From Halomonas sp. KG2 (GTDB lineage Bacteria > Pseudomonadota > Gammaproteobacteria > Pseudomonadales > Halomonadaceae): DNA of 64,000 nucleotides. The notes under the pieces were generated by a model. It saw only the letters and a program-made list of their open reading frames with translations. It was not told the origin of the DNA and searched no databases. Position numbers and translations under genes: made by a program. The DNA is taken from assembly GCA_030440445.1 (NCBI GenBank), contig CP098528.1:558001-622000 (forward strand), in the 5' to 3' direction. Of this stretch, positions 29,632 to 41,343 are shown in pieces (positions within the stretch are counted from its first letter, which is position 1; the number at the start of each line of letters is the position of its first letter).

Positions 29632-30669
29632 ATGACGCACGCTCCTCATCACCTTACCCTTGCGGATATTGCACGTCACTTGGACGTCGATTTTGAAGGC
29701 GACGCCGAACAGCCGATTCGGGGTCTCGCAACGCTTAAAGAGGCAGCGCCTGATCAAGTCGCCTTTCTCGCTAATCGTGCGTATTTAAAAGATCTAGCAA
29801 CCACAAAAGCAGCGGCGGTGCTGCTTCATCCTGAGCATGGCAAGAATTGCCCTGTTCCGCGTTTAGAGATGGCGAATCCTTATTTAGGTTACGCAAAGCT
29901 TTCCCAGCTATTTGATCCGTTACCTGCTCGGGATGTGACTGGTATTCACCCCACCGCTGTTGTAGCGGATGACGCTATGTTGGGCAACGGTGTGTCTGTT
30001 CAAGCGCATGCGGTGATTGAAGCAGGTGTCGTGTTAGGTGAGCGTGTGGTTGTTGGTGCTGGTAGTGTGATTGGTGCCGATAGTGTGGTTGGCGATGATA
30101 CTCGGCTACACGCCAACGTGACTGTTTGCCACGGTGTTGTTGTGGGCAAGCGAGTGATTTTGCAAAGCGGCTGTGTGATCGGTGGTGATGGATTCGGCTT
30201 TGCCCATGACGGGGCCGGATGGCACAAAATCGCTCAATTAGGCGGGGTTGTGCTAGGCGATGATGTTGAAGTCGGCAGTTGCTCAAGCATTGACCGTGGC
30301 GCGTTGGGAGACACCATCATTGGCAACGATGTAAAAATCGATAGCCAGGTACAGATTGCGCATAACGTGATCATTGGTGATCACAGCGCATTAGCGGGAT
30401 GTGTTGGCATTGCTGGCTCCACGACAGTGGGTAAGCACTGTATGCTCGGAGGGGGCGTTGGACTGTCCGGACACCTGACTATTTGTGACGGTGTGCAGGT
30501 AACGGGGATGAGTCTAGTGACCAATTCGATTCATGAACCAGGTGTCTATTCATCGGGTACTGGTGCCATGAATAATACCCAATGGCGCAAGAATGCGGTG
30601 CGATTTAAACAGCTAGATGAAATAGCCAAGCGTTTATCTCGTTTAGAGAAAAGCCATCGCAGCAAGTAG
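29632..30669 (+). CDS. lpxD: UDP-3-O-(3-hydroxyacyl)glucosamine N-acyltransferase
   Basis: LpxD adds the N-linked 3-hydroxyacyl chain to UDP-3-O-acyl-GlcN, the third step of lipid A synthesis. After a uridine-binding N-terminal domain comes a long left-handed beta-helix of hexapeptide repeats; the catalytic His lies in IDSQVQIAHNVIIGDHSA. The ATG at 29632 (MTHAPHHLTLADIA) matches the family better; an in-frame ATG at 29614 adds six residues but touches a GGTGCGG/CCGCACC hairpin at 29594-29612 that could affect initiation. Confidence 0.95.
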   Translation: MTHAPHHLTLADIARHLDVDFEGDAEQPIRGLATLKEAAPDQVAFLANRAYLKDLATTKAAAVLLHPEHGKNCPVPRLEMANPYLGYAKLSQLFDPLPARDVTGIHPTAVVADDAMLGNGVSVQAHAVIEAGVVLGERVVVGAGSVIGADSVVGDDTRLHANVTVCHGVVVGKRVILQSGCVIGGDGFGFAHDGAGWHKIAQLGGVVLGDDVEVGSCSSIDRGALGDTIIGNDVKIDSQVQIAHNVIIGDHSALAGCVGIAGSTTVGKHCMLGGGVGLSGHLTICDGVQVTGMSLVTNSIHEPGVYSSGTGAMNNTQWRKNAVRFKQLDEIAKRLSRLEKSHRSK

Positions 30670-30699
30670 AGTTTTGCCAGCAATATAGCTACAGCTAGC

Positions 30700-30727
30700 T
30701 TGAGGCTGCATAGCAGCAGGTTATAAT
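30700..30727 (+). promoter_or_regulatory. Probable internal promoter for fabZ-lpxA-lpxB
   Basis: TTGAGG at 30700-30705 and a perfect TATAAT at 30722-30727 are 16 bases apart, in the 137-base lpxD-fabZ gap. A short hairpin (CCAGCAA/TTGCTGG) follows in the presumed leader. It would let fabZ and the downstream genes be expressed apart from rseP-bamA. Confidence 0.55.
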
Positions 30728-30806
30728 TCACTGCTTTTTAACCAGCAACTTTGCTGGCGCGTGCCTGATATGATTCGGGCCTTTTGTCATTTTAGAGGTC
30801 GTTACG

Positions 30807-31250
30807 ATGGTTATGGATATTAACGAAATTCGCGAATACTTGCCTCATCGCTACCCGTTTTTGCTGGTGGATCGAGTAACGCAATTAACCGTGGGTGAAT
30901 CCATCGTTGCGTACAAAAATGTCAGTATTAATGAGCCGTTTTTTAATGGCCATTTCCCGCATCATCCCATTATGCCAGGTGTTTTAGTCTTAGAAGCGCT
31001 GGCTCAGGTGTGCGGTATTTTAGGCTTTAAAACGGTCAATAAGCTGCCTGCTGACGGCTATGTGTACTATCTAGTAGGAAGCGATAATGTGCGCTTCAAG
31101 CGCCCTGTTATGCCGGGGGACCAGTTAGTCTTGGAAGCCAATGTCATCCGTGGGAAACGTGGTATTTGGAAGTTCGCCTGCCGTGCCACGGTTGATGGTG
31201 AATTAGCCTGCGAGGCGGAAATTATTTGTGCTGAGAGGAAGGTCGCTTGA
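30807..31250 (+). CDS. fabZ: 3-hydroxyacyl-ACP dehydratase FabZ
   Basis: FabZ dehydrates 3-hydroxyacyl-ACP in fatty-acid elongation and competes with LpxA/LpxD for the same substrate. The 147-residue hotdog protein has the [14 protein letters not shown] start and the catalytic pair His49 in NGHFPHHP and Glu63 in VLVLEALAQ. Its stop overlaps the lpxA start by four bases, which keeps the membrane and lipid A branches in fixed ratio. Confidence 0.97.
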   Translation: MVMDINEIREYLPHRYPFLLVDRVTQLTVGESIVAYKNVSINEPFFNGHFPHHPIMPGVLVLEALAQVCGILGFKTVNKLPADGYVYYLVGSDNVRFKRPVMPGDQLVLEANVIRGKRGIWKFACRATVDGELACEAEIICAERKVA

Positions 31251-32014
31251 TACATCCTACTGCACTGGTTGATCCCAAAGCGCAGCTTGCTGACGACGTT
31301 GAGGTTGGCCCGTTTAGTGTTATTGGGCCAGACGTCACGATTGGCGCTGGCTCTGTGATAGGCCCCCACGTGGTGATTAAAGGGCCTACCGTTCTCGGTG
31401 AACGGACGCGAATTTTTCAGTTTGCTTCGGTAGGAGAAGACTGCCAAGACAAAAAATATGCCGGCGAGCCAACACGGTTGGTAATGGGGGATGATAACGT
31501 TGTACGTGAAGGCGTTACCCTCCATCGTGGTACCGTGCAGGATCGCGGCGAAACCACTATCGGCTCGCGTAACCTATTTATGGCGTATGTTCATGTCGGT
31601 CATGACTGTGTGATTGGCAACGACTGTATCCTAGCTAACCAAGTCACGTTGGCAGGTCATGTTGTTCTCGGTGATCACGCTATTCTGGGTGGCCTTGCGG
31701 CTGTTCACCAGTTTTGTCACTTTGGTGAACATGCGATGGCCGGAGGCGGGTCGATTATTACCAAAGACACGCCCGCCTATGTGATGATCAATGGTAACCC
31801 TGCTGAAGCGCGAGGGCTTAATCTTGTTGGCTTGAAGCGCCGCGGCTTTAGTCGAGACGCGATCAATGCATTAAGCAGTGCCTACAAACTGGTATACCGC
31901 CAAGGCTTAACTGTCGAGCAGGCGGTTAGCGAAATGCGCAGCCGATTCGACCTGCCCGAAGTCACCACGTTTGCCGACTCTATTGAGCGGTCAACGCGCG
32001 GTATCGTCCGCTAA
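31247..32014 (+). CDS. lpxA: UDP-N-acetylglucosamine acyltransferase
   Basis: LpxA starts lipid A synthesis by moving a 3-hydroxyacyl chain from ACP to UDP-GlcNAc. The 255-residue chain begins [20 protein letters not shown] and runs through hexapeptide repeats; the catalytic His is in [15 protein letters not shown] (H125-type). The initiator is TTG at 31247, overlapping the fabZ stop (TTGA); no ATG nearby would give a complete first coil. Expression should therefore depend on translation of fabZ. Confidence 0.96.
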   Translation: MIHPTALVDPKAQLADDVEVGPFSVIGPDVTIGAGSVIGPHVVIKGPTVLGERTRIFQFASVGEDCQDKKYAGEPTRLVMGDDNVVREGVTLHRGTVQDRGETTIGSRNLFMAYVHVGHDCVIGNDCILANQVTLAGHVVLGDHAILGGLAAVHQFCHFGEHAMAGGGSIITKDTPAYVMINGNPAEARGLNLVGLKRRGFSRDAINALSSAYKLVYRQGLTVEQAVSEMRSRFDLPEVTTFADSIERSTRGIVR

Positions 32015-32042
32015 TGACATTGATGTCTAGCCGACATCAACG

Positions 32043-33275
32043 ATGGATTCAAATGCCACTACTTCTCCCGTCATCATGACACTTCAGCGCGTCTACATTG
32101 TTGCAGGCGAACTCTCCGGGGATATCCTTGGGGCAGGGTTGATGCACGAGCTGAAGCTGCGCCACCCCAACATTGAGTTTCGTGGGCTGGGTGGTCCTCG
32201 TATGGAAGCGCAGGGCCTGACGAGTCGCTTTCCCCTTGAAACATTATCGGTGATGGGGCTTGTTGAAGTCATCAAGCACCTGCCCGAGCTGATCCGCGTG
32301 CGTCGCACGCTGCGCGAAGAAGCGCTCGCTTGGCAGCCGGATATTATGATTGGCATTGACGCGCCTGACTTCAATATTGGCCTTGAAAAACAGCTGCGGG
32401 CGGCCGGGTTAAAGACCGCTCATTATGTCAGCCCTTCGGTATGGGCTTGGCGGCAAGGGCGGGTGAAAAAGATCGCCAAGGCGGTTGATGGCATGTTGAC
32501 GCTACTGCCGTTTGAGGCTGACTTTTACCATCGGCATCAGGTGCCGGTTGCTTTTGTTGGTCATCCATTGGCGGATGAATTACCGCTTGAAAATGATCGC
32601 CAAGCGGCTCGCCAAACACTCGCACTGCCTGCTCAAACTCCTGTTCTGGCAATATTGCCTGGTTCGCGGGGTAATGAAATACGCTTTCTTGGTGATACAT
32701 TTTTACGCGCTGCTGAACTGCTCTGTCAGCGTAATGGGGCGTTACGTGTGGTCATTCCCGCAGCGACCGATCAGCGTTATCAAGAAATCACCCAGCTCTT
32801 GGCAAACTACCCGACGCTAAGCGAACGTATCATGCTCTTGGAAGGTCAGGCTCGTGAGGCGATGGTGGCCAGCGATGCTGTGTTGCTGGCCTCGGGCACT
32901 GCCGCACTAGAAGCCATGCTATGTCATCGGTCAATGCTGGTGGCTTATAAAATGGCGCCGATAACTCATTGGCTGGCAAAGCGCTTGGTGAAGACACAAT
33001 GGATTTCACTGCCCAATTTGATTGCTCAAGAGGGCGTTGTGCCTGAGTTGATTCAGGACGCCGCTTCACCAGCAATGATCGCTGATCGGCTCGACGAAAT
33101 GCTTAATAATGCCCAGGAACGTAACGCTCTAGAGGCACGCTTTGCCGATATGCACTGTGCGTTACAGCGCAATGCCAGCCAACGGGCGGCACAAGCAATT
33201 ACCTCTCTGGTAGCGGGCCAGCCGTTGGATAGCGACGCAATAGCTTGCCATAACGGGGTGGACCATGGCCGTTAA
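32043..33275 (+). CDS. lpxB: Lipid-A-disaccharide synthase
   Basis: LpxB joins UDP-2,3-diacylglucosamine and lipid X into the disaccharide, at the cytoplasmic face of the membrane. The GT-B type N-terminus [17 protein letters not shown] and the family's [16 protein letters not shown] and [12 protein letters not shown] segments are present. At 410 residues it is slightly longer than in E. coli, with about 15 extra N-terminal residues; the ATG at 32076 is an alternative start. It overlaps rnhB by 11 bases. Confidence 0.96.
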   Translation: MDSNATTSPVIMTLQRVYIVAGELSGDILGAGLMHELKLRHPNIEFRGLGGPRMEAQGLTSRFPLETLSVMGLVEVIKHLPELIRVRRTLREEALAWQPDIMIGIDAPDFNIGLEKQLRAAGLKTAHYVSPSVWAWRQGRVKKIAKAVDGMLTLLPFEADFYHRHQVPVAFVGHPLADELPLENDRQAARQTLALPAQTPVLAILPGSRGNEIRFLGDTFLRAAELLCQRNGALRVVIPAATDQRYQEITQLLANYPTLSERIMLLEGQAREAMVASDAVLLASGTAALEAMLCHRSMLVAYKMAPITHWLAKRLVKTQWISLPNLIAQEGVVPELIQDAASPAMIADRLDEMLNNAQERNALEARFADMHCALQRNASQRAAQAITSLVAGQPLDSDAIACHNGVDHGR

Positions 33276-33882
33276 GCCGACTGACTATCCCCCCTTAGTG
33301 ATCGACTATCGTGGTGACTTCTTAGCGGGCGTTGACGAAGTTGGCCGTGGGCCTCTGATTGGCAGTGTTGTGGCATCGGCGGTGATTCTTGATCCTAGTC
33401 GCCCTATTGAGGGGCTGACGGACTCAAAAAAGCTCACCGCTAAAAAGCGCGAAGCGTTGGATGTGCTGATTCGCGAACGTGCGCTAGCGTTTGCAGTGGC
33501 CGAGGCCAGTGCTGCTGAGGTTGATCAGCTAAATATCTACCATGCCACTCATCTTGCTATGCGGCGTGCCATTGATGCTTTAACACCCGCGGCTGACTAT
33601 TTATTGGTCGATGGTAATCGGTTGCCCGGGCACGTGCTTCCTGGGCAAGCGGTGGTTAAAGGCGATGCCCGCCATCCTGCGATCGCCGCTGCGTCAATTT
33701 TAGCCAAGGTGGCCAGAGATGCTCAGATGACTGAGCTTGATCTGCGCTATCCTGATTATGGCTTTGCCCGCCATAAAGGTTATCCAACGAAAGAACATTT
33801 AGCGGCACTGGCTGCCTACGGGCCGCTTGCCGAACACCGCCGGAGCTTTGCGCCGGTTCAGCGTCAGTTAGCGCTGCTGTAA
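33265..33882 (+). CDS. rnhB: Ribonuclease HII
   Basis: RNase HII cuts at ribonucleotides in DNA and at RNA-DNA hybrids. The 205-residue protein has the acidic pair Asp24-Glu25 in [12 protein letters not shown], the LTDSKKL segment, the third acidic residue in [10 protein letters not shown] and the late [10 protein letters not shown]. All catalytic residues are present. The lpxB-rnhB-dnaE order is conserved in gammaproteobacteria. Confidence 0.97.
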   Translation: MAVKPTDYPPLVIDYRGDFLAGVDEVGRGPLIGSVVASAVILDPSRPIEGLTDSKKLTAKKREALDVLIRERALAFAVAEASAAEVDQLNIYHATHLAMRRAIDALTPAADYLLVDGNRLPGHVLPGQAVVKGDARHPAIAAASILAKVARDAQMTELDLRYPDYGFARHKGYPTKEHLAALAAYGPLAEHRRSFAPVQRQLALL

Positions 33883-33920
33883 GCATTTTCTATTTATCTA
33901 GCTTTGTTGCTGAGAGTCCC

Positions 33921-36900
33921 ATGACGGTTCCGTTTGTTCATCTACGTTTGCACAGTGAATACTCCCTGGTTGATGGCTTGGTAAAACTCAAGTCACTGGT
34001 CAGTACCACCGCTGAGCGCGGGATGCCGGCTCTGGCGTTAACCGATGAAGCTAACTTGTTTGGTTTGGTTAAGTTCTACAAAGCGGCGCAGGGCGCTGGC
34101 CTCAAGCCCATCATCGGTAGCGACTTATGGTTATATAACCCCCATGATGAGGCCCACCCATATCGTATTACGCTGCTAGCGATGAACGATGTTGGTTACC
34201 GCAATCTCACTGAATTGATTTCTAAAGGGTGGACCGATGGCCAGCGCCAAGGGCGCGCTATTCTGGATAAACAGTGGGTGCTAGCGCAAAGCGAAGGACT
34301 GATTGCGCTATCAGGCGGGCGTGAAGGCGAGATAGGTCGCCACTTGCTGTCTGATCATGAGCGCGAAGCCCGAGAGCTGTTAGAGGAGTGGCAGCAGGCC
34401 TTTCCAGACCGTTTTTACTTGGAGTTAATTCGCACCGGGCGGCCACTTGAAGAAGATTGCGTTCACGCGAGTGTGAAGTTGGCGATTGAGTCGAATATCC
34501 CCGTGGTCGCGACCAATGACGTGCGCTTTTTAGAGCGAGAGGACTTTTGGGCACATGAAACCCGCGTTGCCATTGGTGAAGGCAAGGCCTTGGATGACCC
34601 GCGCCGTGAACGACGCTACACCGAAGAACAGTACCTAAAAAGCCCTGAGGAGATGGCAGCACTGTTTGCTGATATTCCTGAGGCGCTTGAGAACAGCGTT
34701 ATGATCGCCGAGCGGTGTAGCGTTGATGTACGGTTGGGTGAAATTTTCCTACCTGAGTTCGAAATTCCCGAAGGGATGACTCAGGATGAGTTTTTCCGCA
34801 AAGTCTCCCATGACGGCCTCACTGAACGGTTAGATTTTCTGTTCCCCGTTGAACAGTACCCCCGCGATAGCGACGCCTACCGAGAGATTGATCAACGTTA
34901 CCGTGACAGGCTTGAGTTTGAACTGAACGTTATTATCCAAATGGGCTTTCCTGGTTACTTCCTGATCGTGATGGACTTTATCCAGTGGGCCAAGGATAAC
35001 AACGTGCCAGTCGGCCCAGGGCGTGGTTCCGGTGCGGGCTCATTAGTGGCTTACGCGCAAAAAATTACCGATCTTGACCCTATTGGCTACGATCTGCTGT
35101 TCGAACGCTTTCTTAATCCTGAGCGTGTCTCCATGCCTGACTTTGACGTCGACTTTTGCATGGAGAAGCGCGACAAAGTGATTGAATATGTAGCTAATCG
35201 CTACGGCCGCAATGCGGTATCTCAGATTGTTACCTTTGGCACCATGGCTGCGAAAGCGGTGGTGCGCGATGTGGCGCGCGCCCAGGGGCGGCCTTACTCC
35301 CTGGGCGATAAGCTCTCTAAGCTGATCCCCTTTGAAGTGGGTATGACGCTTGCCAAAGCGATAGAGCAAGAACCGGCACTGAAAGAGTTTATCGGCAACG
35401 ACGACGAAGCCGAAGAGATCTGGGAAATGGCCCTCAAGCTAGAGGGCACCACCCGGGGGACCGGTAAGCACGCGGGGGGCGTCGTTATTGCGCCCACCAA
35501 ACTGACCGATTTCTCGCCGCTGCTGTGTGATGAAGATGGCTCTGGCCTGGTGGTGCAGTTCGATAAAAACGACATCGAAGACGCTGGGCTAGTAAAGTTC
35601 GACTTTTTGGGCTTGCGGACGCTGACGATTATCGACTGGGCACTGGAAATGGTCGATAAAGTGCGGGGGGTAAACGGTCAAGCGCCACTTAACATCGACG
35701 CTATCCCGCTGGACGACAGCAAAACCTTTGAGATGCTTAAACGCGCGGAAACCACCGCCGTTTTCCAGTTGGAATCTCGTGGTATGAAGGAGCTGATTAA
35801 GCGCCTGCTGCCAGACTCTCTCGACGATATGATCGCCCTGGTGGCGCTATTCCGCCCAGGCCCGCTACAGTCGGGCATGGTTGATGACTTTATCAATCGT
35901 AAGCACGGCCGTGCCGAAGTCTCTTACCCCCACCCAGATTATCAGCATGACCTGTTAAAGCCGGTACTCAGCCCGACATACGGCATTATTTTGTACCAAG
36001 AGCAGGTCATGCAGATTGCTCAGGTAATGGCCGGTTATTCTTTGGGGCAGGCAGACATGCTGCGCCGCGCCATGGGTAAGAAAAAGCCCGAAGAGATGGC
36101 CAAGCAGCGTTCAGGCTTTATGGAAGGCTGCGCCGCCAACGGTATTGATAAAGATCTTGCTGGCAATATTTTTGATCTTGTTGAGAAATTCGCCGGTTAT
36201 GGTTTTAACAAGTCGCACTCTGCCGCCTACGCCTTGGTGTCTTATCAAACCGCCTGGTTGAAAGCGCACTATCCTGGCCCGTTTATGGCCGCCGTTATGT
36301 CAACGGAAATGGATAACCTGGACAAGGTAGTGCCGCTAATTGAAGAGTGCCGCCACCTCAAGCTGACCGTCACACCGCCGGATGTTAATGTCGGTGGCTA
36401 CAAGTTCACCGTTGATACGGAAGGGCGCGTGGTTTACGGCCTGGGGGCCATTCGCGGTGTCGGTGAAGGCCCGATTGGTGCGATTGTTGAAGCCCGTAGC
36501 ACCGATGGTCCATTTAAAGATCTGTTCGATTTTTGTCGCCGTCTTGATCCAAAACGGATGAACAAGCGAACGCTAGAAGCGCTGATTCGCTCTGGCGCAC
36601 TGGATAATCTTGGCCCTAACCGGGCGGTGCTTTCCGCCGCGATGGAAGACGCCTTGAAAGCTGCTGCTCAAAACCATGCCAACCAAAATCTGGGTATGCT
36701 GGATATGTTTGGCGATGCGTTTACTGCGGAAGAGGAAGAAACGGACCCTTACGCTGAGTATCAGAGCGCCCGTGAATGGACAGATCGTGAGCGCCTTTCT
36801 GGTGAAAAAGATACACTGGGCCTCTATCTGACCGGCCATCCCATTGATGAATATGAGCGAGAGCTAAAGCGCTTTGTCTCTACTCGCATTAGTGATTTGA

Positions 36901-37424
36901 AGGCCTCTCGTGAGCCGCAGCGGGTGGCTGGCTTAGTGGTAGCCATGCGCACCATGAAGTCCAAGCGTGGCGATACCATGGCGTTTATCACGCTGGATGA
37001 TCGCACCGGGCGGATCGAAGCTTCCCTGTTTGGCGAACTATTTGAGCAACTGCGGGGCCAAATAGAATCTGACCAAGTGATTATCGTTGAAGGCGAAGTA
37101 TCCAACGATGACTTCTCCGGCGGTTTGCGCTTGCGCGGCAAAGACGTTACGCCAATGGTGACCGCACGGATTCGCTATGGCGAAGCGGTAGAGCTTGCAT
37201 TGGATGCTGAACAGATCAACGGGCGTTTAGTCGATAGCCTGCGTGAGAGTCTTACGCCATACCGCGATACCGGCGGATTGCCGGTGCGGCTGCAGTATCG
37301 CCACTCAGCGGCCGTTGGCTGGCTGGCGCTGGCCGATGATTGGAAAGTAGCTCCCAGCGACGACTTATTGTTGGCCCTTCGTGATGTGCAGGGGCAGGTT
37401 GGCGTTCAGCTACGCTACCGCTAA
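33921..37424 (+). CDS. dnaE: DNA polymerase III alpha subunit
   Basis: The 1167-residue replicative polymerase subunit. It starts with the PHP domain ([19 protein letters not shown]), carries the polymerase core with the catalytic acidic motif [15 protein letters not shown] near residue 405 and [15 protein letters not shown] near 363, then tandem HhH and the OB-fold ([20 protein letters not shown]), and a C-terminal tau-binding region. Length matches E. coli DnaE (1160). It lies between rnhB and accA as in E. coli. Confidence 0.98.
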   Translation: MTVPFVHLRLHSEYSLVDGLVKLKSLVSTTAERGMPALALTDEANLFGLVKFYKAAQGAGLKPIIGSDLWLYNPHDEAHPYRITLLAMNDVGYRNLTELISKGWTDGQRQGRAILDKQWVLAQSEGLIALSGGREGEIGRHLLSDHEREARELLEEWQQAFPDRFYLELIRTGRPLEEDCVHASVKLAIESNIPVVATNDVRFLEREDFWAHETRVAIGEGKALDDPRRERRYTEEQYLKSPEEMAALFADIPEALENSVMIAERCSVDVRLGEIFLPEFEIPEGMTQDEFFRKVSHDGLTERLDFLFPVEQYPRDSDAYREIDQRYRDRLEFELNVIIQMGFPGYFLIVMDFIQWAKDNNVPVGPGRGSGAGSLVAYAQKITDLDPIGYDLLFERFLNPERVSMPDFDVDFCMEKRDKVIEYVANRYGRNAVSQIVTFGTMAAKAVVRDVARAQGRPYSLGDKLSKLIPFEVGMTLAKAIEQEPALKEFIGNDDEAEEIWEMALKLEGTTRGTGKHAGGVVIAPTKLTDFSPLLCDEDGSGLVVQFDKNDIEDAGLVKFDFLGLRTLTIIDWALEMVDKVRGVNGQAPLNIDAIPLDDSKTFEMLKRAETTAVFQLESRGMKELIKRLLPDSLDDMIALVALFRPGPLQSGMVDDFINRKHGRAEVSYPHPDYQHDLLKPVLSPTYGIILYQEQVMQIAQVMAGYSLGQADMLRRAMGKKKPEEMAKQRSGFMEGCAANGIDKDLAGNIFDLVEKFAGYGFNKSHSAAYALVSYQTAWLKAHYPGPFMAAVMSTEMDNLDKVVPLIEECRHLKLTVTPPDVNVGGYKFTVDTEGRVVYGLGAIRGVGEGPIGAIVEARSTDGPFKDLFDFCRRLDPKRMNKRTLEALIRSGALDNLGPNRAVLSAAMEDALKAAAQNHANQNLGMLDMFGDAFTAEEEETDPYAEYQSAREWTDRERLSGEKDTLGLYLTGHPIDEYERELKRFVSTRISDLKASREPQRVAGLVVAMRTMKSKRGDTMAFITLDDRTGRIEASLFGELFEQLRGQIESDQVIIVEGEVSNDDFSGGLRLRGKDVTPMVTARIRYGEAVELALDAEQINGRLVDSLRESLTPYRDTGGLPVRLQYRHSAAVGWLALADDWKVAPSDDLLLALRDVQGQVGVQLRYR

Positions 37425-37505
37425 CAAACGCTATAAACATGCACGTGCCACCGTCAAATTGAGTGCTAAATGGCGGTGAAGCACGCTAATTGAAAGGGTA
37501 CTGCC

Positions 37506-37533
37506 TTGCGTGGCAGGTTCAGGGTGCGATAAT
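37506..37533 (+). promoter_or_regulatory. Probable extended -10 promoter for accA
   Basis: TTGCGT at 37506-37511 and GATAAT at 37528-37533 are 16 bases apart, and the TG one base before the -10 element (TGC then GATAAT) fits the extended -10 type. It lies 65 bases before the accA start in the 173-base dnaE-accA gap. Confidence 0.5.
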
Positions 37534-37597
37534 GCCCCTCATACATGCCCGTTTCGACAAGGCTTCTTTTTTTATAGGCAGCTTACAGGCAGAGCCG

Positions 37598-38554
37598 ATG
37601 AATCCTAACTATCTCGATTTTGAACAGCCCATTGCCGAGCTTCAGGCAAAAATTGAGGAGCTGCGTTTGGTCAGCTCCGATAGCCAAGTTAATCTCTCCG
37701 ATGAGATATCTCGGCTGGAAGAAAAAAGCCGTAAGTTAACCGAATCGATCTTCAAGGATTTAACCCCCTGGCAGGTTTCCCAAATATCTCGCCATCCGCA
37801 GCGCCCTTATACGCTGGATTATCTTGAGCATATTTTTACTGACTTTGATGAGCTTCACGGCGACCGCAACTTTGCCGATGATGCAGCCCTTGTAGGGGGT
37901 GTTGCTCGTTTGAATGACCAGCCGGTGATGGTCATTGGGCATCAAAAAGGGCGCGATGTTAAAGAGAAAGTGCGTCGCAACTTTGGCATGCCGCGTCCAG
38001 AAGGCTACCGTAAAGCCTGTCGCTTAATGGAAATGGCCGAACGCTTTAAAATGCCCATCCTAACGTTTATCGATACGCCAGGGGCTTACCCAGGGATCGA
38101 TGCGGAAGAGCGTGGTCAGTCGGAAGCCATTGCGTATAATTTGGCGGTGATGTCACGCCTGAAAACACCGATTATCTCCACCGTAGTGGGGGAAGGTGGT
38201 TCTGGTGGCGCGCTGGCGATTGGTGTGTGCGACGAGCTGCATATGCTGCAGTACTCCACCTATTCGGTTATTTCTCCGGAAGGCTGTGCGTCTATTCTTT
38301 GGAAGAGCGCTGAAAAAGCATCTGACGCCGCTCAAGCCATGGGAATCACTGCTGAGCGCCTCAAAGAGCTTGGCTTTGTTGATGAGCTAATTAAAGAGCC
38401 GCTGGGCGGTGCTCATCGCCATCCGCTGACGACGGCTGAACGCGTTAAAGAGGCTTTGGCTAATAGTCTGGAGCGTCTGCAAAGCTTTGATAGTGATGCG
38501 TTACTGGAGCGCCGCTATAAACGGTTAATGAGCTATGGCGCCCCAGCCGCCTAA
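37598..38554 (+). CDS. accA: Acetyl-CoA carboxylase carboxyltransferase subunit alpha
   Basis: AccA with AccD transfers the carboxyl from biotin to acetyl-CoA, making malonyl-CoA. The 318-residue chain starts [19 protein letters not shown], matching E. coli [19 protein letters not shown]; this fixes the ATG at 37598 over longer in-frame starts (37490). The crotonase-fold core shows [31 protein letters not shown] and the oxyanion-hole glycines [12 protein letters not shown]. The last 20 bases overlap tilS. Confidence 0.97.
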   Translation: MNPNYLDFEQPIAELQAKIEELRLVSSDSQVNLSDEISRLEEKSRKLTESIFKDLTPWQVSQISRHPQRPYTLDYLEHIFTDFDELHGDRNFADDAALVGGVARLNDQPVMVIGHQKGRDVKEKVRRNFGMPRPEGYRKACRLMEMAERFKMPILTFIDTPGAYPGIDAEERGQSEAIAYNLAVMSRLKTPIISTVVGEGGSGGALAIGVCDELHMLQYSTYSVISPEGCASILWKSAEKASDAAQAMGITAERLKELGFVDELIKEPLGGAHRHPLTTAERVKEALANSLERLQSFDSDALLERRYKRLMSYGAPAA

Positions 38555-39827
38555 GCCGCTGTTACGTTTACTGAATGACGCCCTGGCGGAGACCCCGCCG
38601 GGGCGTACTATTTGGGTAGCGCTTTCCGGTGGGCTAGACTCTTCGCTGCTGCTGACGTTGGCCGCTCAGGTTTGCCGAGACGCACGTCGTCCGCTGCGGG
38701 CGATTCATATTAACCATGGCCTACAGGCGGCAGCCAGCGCCTTTGAAGCGCATTGTCAAACGCTGTGCGATACGCTGGGTGTATCACTAGTGACGGCCAA
38801 CGTTGCTGTGGACGCTCAGGGCGAGGGCATCGAGGGGGCGGCGCGTCGAGCGCGCTACCAGGCGTTTATGGCGCATATTCCCGCTGGCGATACGCTATGG
38901 CTAGCCCAGCACCAAGATGACCAAGCCGAGACGCTACTGCTGGCCGCATTGCGCGGCAGTGGTGTGCGTGGCTTGGCGGGTATGCCTTTTCGCCGCGAGT
39001 GGCAGGGGCTCACTCTGCTGCGCCCCTGGTTGAGTGTCAGCAGACAGACGTTGGCTGATGCGGCGCATGGATTATCAATCAGTTGGTGCGAAGACCCGAC
39101 AAACCGAGACATCGCGTTTGATCGCAATCGCTTACGCCATCAGGTGATGCCAGCATTACAGCTACGTTGGCCTGGCGCTGCACGAGCCCTTGCCAACAGC
39201 GCTCAGCATGCCGGTGAGGCAGACCAGCTATTGGCGGCCTATGCCGCGGAAGAGCTGGCAGCGCTGATGCAAGAAGAGCACTGCATGGATGCTACGCTGC
39301 TTAGTCAACGCTCCTTACCTCGCCAGCGGCTGCTGGTGCGTACGCTTTGTAAGCAGCTAGCGCTCCCAACCCCTCCGCAAAAACGCCTTGAAAGCCTGCT
39401 TGCGCAATTAGACGCAGCGGATGACGCCCAGGTGAAGGTTGAATGGCCAGGGGCAGACGCACGGATTTGGCAACGCCGTCTTTATCTCATGGCGCCGCTT
39501 AAGCCGCTGCCTAAGTGGGAAGCCGAATGGGAGGGTACGCCAGGGCAGCTAACCCCTTTGGGGAGGCTGGAAGTATCGCTGACGCCGCCGCGTCGCGTAA
39601 CGTTGCGTTGGCGACATGGTGGTGAAGTGGTGGCGTTAAAAGAGCGCGGACGGCGCGACGTTAAACGCTTGCTCCAAGAGCGAGGAGTGCCGCCCTGGGA
39701 GCGTGAGCGTTTGATTGTAGTAATGGAAGGTGAGTCATGCTTGGGCGTTATCCAGCCGCCTGCCGACGTATTGTGGCAGGCTGAAGGCGTTGCTCTTGCC
39801 GCTACCTCTACGCAACCGAAAACGTAA
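38535..39827 (+). CDS. tilS: tRNA(Ile)-lysidine synthetase
   Basis: TilS converts C34 of tRNA-Ile(CAU) to lysidine, switching it from Met to Ile decoding. The PP-loop ATP motif SGGLDSS is at residues 31-37, followed by HINHGLQ and the family's [21 protein letters not shown]; the C-terminal TilS domain contains [21 protein letters not shown]. Full length, 430 residues. It overlaps accA by 20 bases and its 3' end overlaps the convergent ppx by 20 bases. Confidence 0.96.
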   Translation: MAPQPPKPLLRLLNDALAETPPGRTIWVALSGGLDSSLLLTLAAQVCRDARRPLRAIHINHGLQAAASAFEAHCQTLCDTLGVSLVTANVAVDAQGEGIEGAARRARYQAFMAHIPAGDTLWLAQHQDDQAETLLLAALRGSGVRGLAGMPFRREWQGLTLLRPWLSVSRQTLADAAHGLSISWCEDPTNRDIAFDRNRLRHQVMPALQLRWPGAARALANSAQHAGEADQLLAAYAAEELAALMQEEHCMDATLLSQRSLPRQRLLVRTLCKQLALPTPPQKRLESLLAQLDAADDAQVKVEWPGADARIWQRRLYLMAPLKPLPKWEAEWEGTPGQLTPLGRLEVSLTPPRRVTLRWRHGGEVVALKERGRRDVKRLLQERGVPPWERERLIVVMEGESCLGVIQPPADVLWQAEGVALAATSTQPKT

Positions 39828-41343
39828 ATCCAGCCGCTGTCATATAGGCCTGTTCCTGCTCCATATCGGTACTTAACAGCGTCGGTTCGTCGCTGGTTGG
39901 TAGCGTCATCAGCAGTGCTTCACCCTCCGCGTTAATCTCTGGTAGCGGCGGGGGATTTTCAGACCGGGAGTGATTAATAAGCACGGCAAGGCGCAGCAGG
40001 CGAGCAAGTTTGGCACAGCCTTCCTGGTGTGAGGCGGGCAGTGCCTGCCACTCTTTAGTCGGAAACTTGCGTCGATGGGCGCGCACTAAAAATGCCAGTA
40101 GACGCTGCTCAGGGCGTGAAAAGCCAGCCAAGTCGGAATGTTCTAGCAAATAGGCGCCGTGGCGATGGAATTGACTATGAGAGATAGCCAAGCCAATTTC
40201 ATGTACATGACTTGCCCAGACAAGATAGTGGCCTTGCTCTTGGGTTAGCCCCCAGGCTTTTTTTACTTTATTGAATAGGCGAAGGGCCGTGTCGGCGACA
40301 TTTTCTGCCTGCCGAGAATCAACATCATAAATCCGCTTCAATGCATCTAGGCTTTTCGAACGGGTATCTTCCGCACTATTCCGTCCCGCCATGTCATAAA
40401 GCACTCCTTCGCGCAGGGCGCCGTCTGCAAAGCGCATTTGGGAAAGATTAAAGGCTTCAAAAATAGCGTTTAAAATGGCGATACCTGCCGGAAAGACTTT
40501 TGCTCGGTCAGGTTTTAGACCATCTAGCTCAACTTTCTCCAGCTGTTTGCATTTTAGTAGGCGTTCACGCAGCTTTTTCAATCCACTACGGGTGATAACA
40601 CCTTCTTGGGGCGAATCGCCGTAAGCATATAACACGCTCGCAGCAGCCTTTATCGTTCCGCTAGAGCCCACGGGGTCATCCCAGCCAAGGCGTAGGTAGG
40701 GACGCTGAATGTTGGCCAGTTCTGACAGGGCAGACAGCTCAGCACGACGCATACGCTTTTCACTAAGTTCGCCATCAGGAAAAAAGCGGCTGCTGAAGGT
40801 GACGCAGCCCATGCGTAAGCTCTCAAGTGCTTTGGGCTCGAAGGATTCGCCAATGATAAATTCCGTCGACCCGCCGCCGATATCAACAATTAAGCGGCGA
40901 CCAGTTTCGGCTAGTGCGTGGGCGGCACCTAAATAAATAAGCCGGGCCTCTTCGCGGCCAGCAATAATTTCGATAGCGTGGCCAAGCTGCGCTTCGGCAC
41001 GCTCGATAAACGCTTGGCTGTTATAGGCATCGCGCAACGCATTCGTACCGACAATGCGCAGATTGGCATCCTCAATGTCGTTGAGAAAGGGTGCAAAGCG
41101 GCCCAGACAGTCCAACGCGCGCTGCATGGCTGCCTCGTTTAAATAGCCGTTCTCGTCTAGCCCAGCGGCTAACTGAACCTTTTCACCCATCCTGGCAACG
41201 ACTTGAAGGCGCTCGTTTTGATAGTTAGCGACCAGCAGGTGGAAGCTGTTAGAACCCAGGTCTATGGCGGCTAAGCGCTGTGGTTCAGTGTTATCCAGTT
41301 CAGCCGACGGCGCGGTGAGAGGGAGTGAAATTTCCTTGGGCAT
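39808..41343 (-). CDS. ppx: Exopolyphosphatase (Ppx/GppA family)
   Basis: A 511-residue Ppx/GppA phosphatase of the ASKHA superfamily that removes terminal phosphate from polyphosphate and may act on pppGpp. The first phosphate loop is in AAIDLGSNSFHLLVAN near residue 25-40, and the second in RRLIVDIGGGSTEFIIGE near 150-165; the C-terminal HD-like domain has the ASHVHEIGLAISHSQFHRHG stretch. Ppx and GppA cannot be separated with certainty by eye; the length favours Ppx. It is divergent from rho, as in pseudomonads. Confidence 0.9.
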   Translation of the reverse strand: MPKEISLPLTAPSAELDNTEPQRLAAIDLGSNSFHLLVANYQNERLQVVARMGEKVQLAAGLDENGYLNEAAMQRALDCLGRFAPFLNDIEDANLRIVGTNALRDAYNSQAFIERAEAQLGHAIEIIAGREEARLIYLGAAHALAETGRRLIVDIGGGSTEFIIGESFEPKALESLRMGCVTFSSRFFPDGELSEKRMRRAELSALSELANIQRPYLRLGWDDPVGSSGTIKAAASVLYAYGDSPQEGVITRSGLKKLRERLLKCKQLEKVELDGLKPDRAKVFPAGIAILNAIFEAFNLSQMRFADGALREGVLYDMAGRNSAEDTRSKSLDALKRIYDVDSRQAENVADTALRLFNKVKKAWGLTQEQGHYLVWASHVHEIGLAISHSQFHRHGAYLLEHSDLAGFSRPEQRLLAFLVRAHRRKFPTKEWQALPASHQEGCAKLARLLRLAVLINHSRSENPPPLPEINAEGEALLMTLPTSDEPTLLSTDMEQEQAYMTAAGFTFSVA

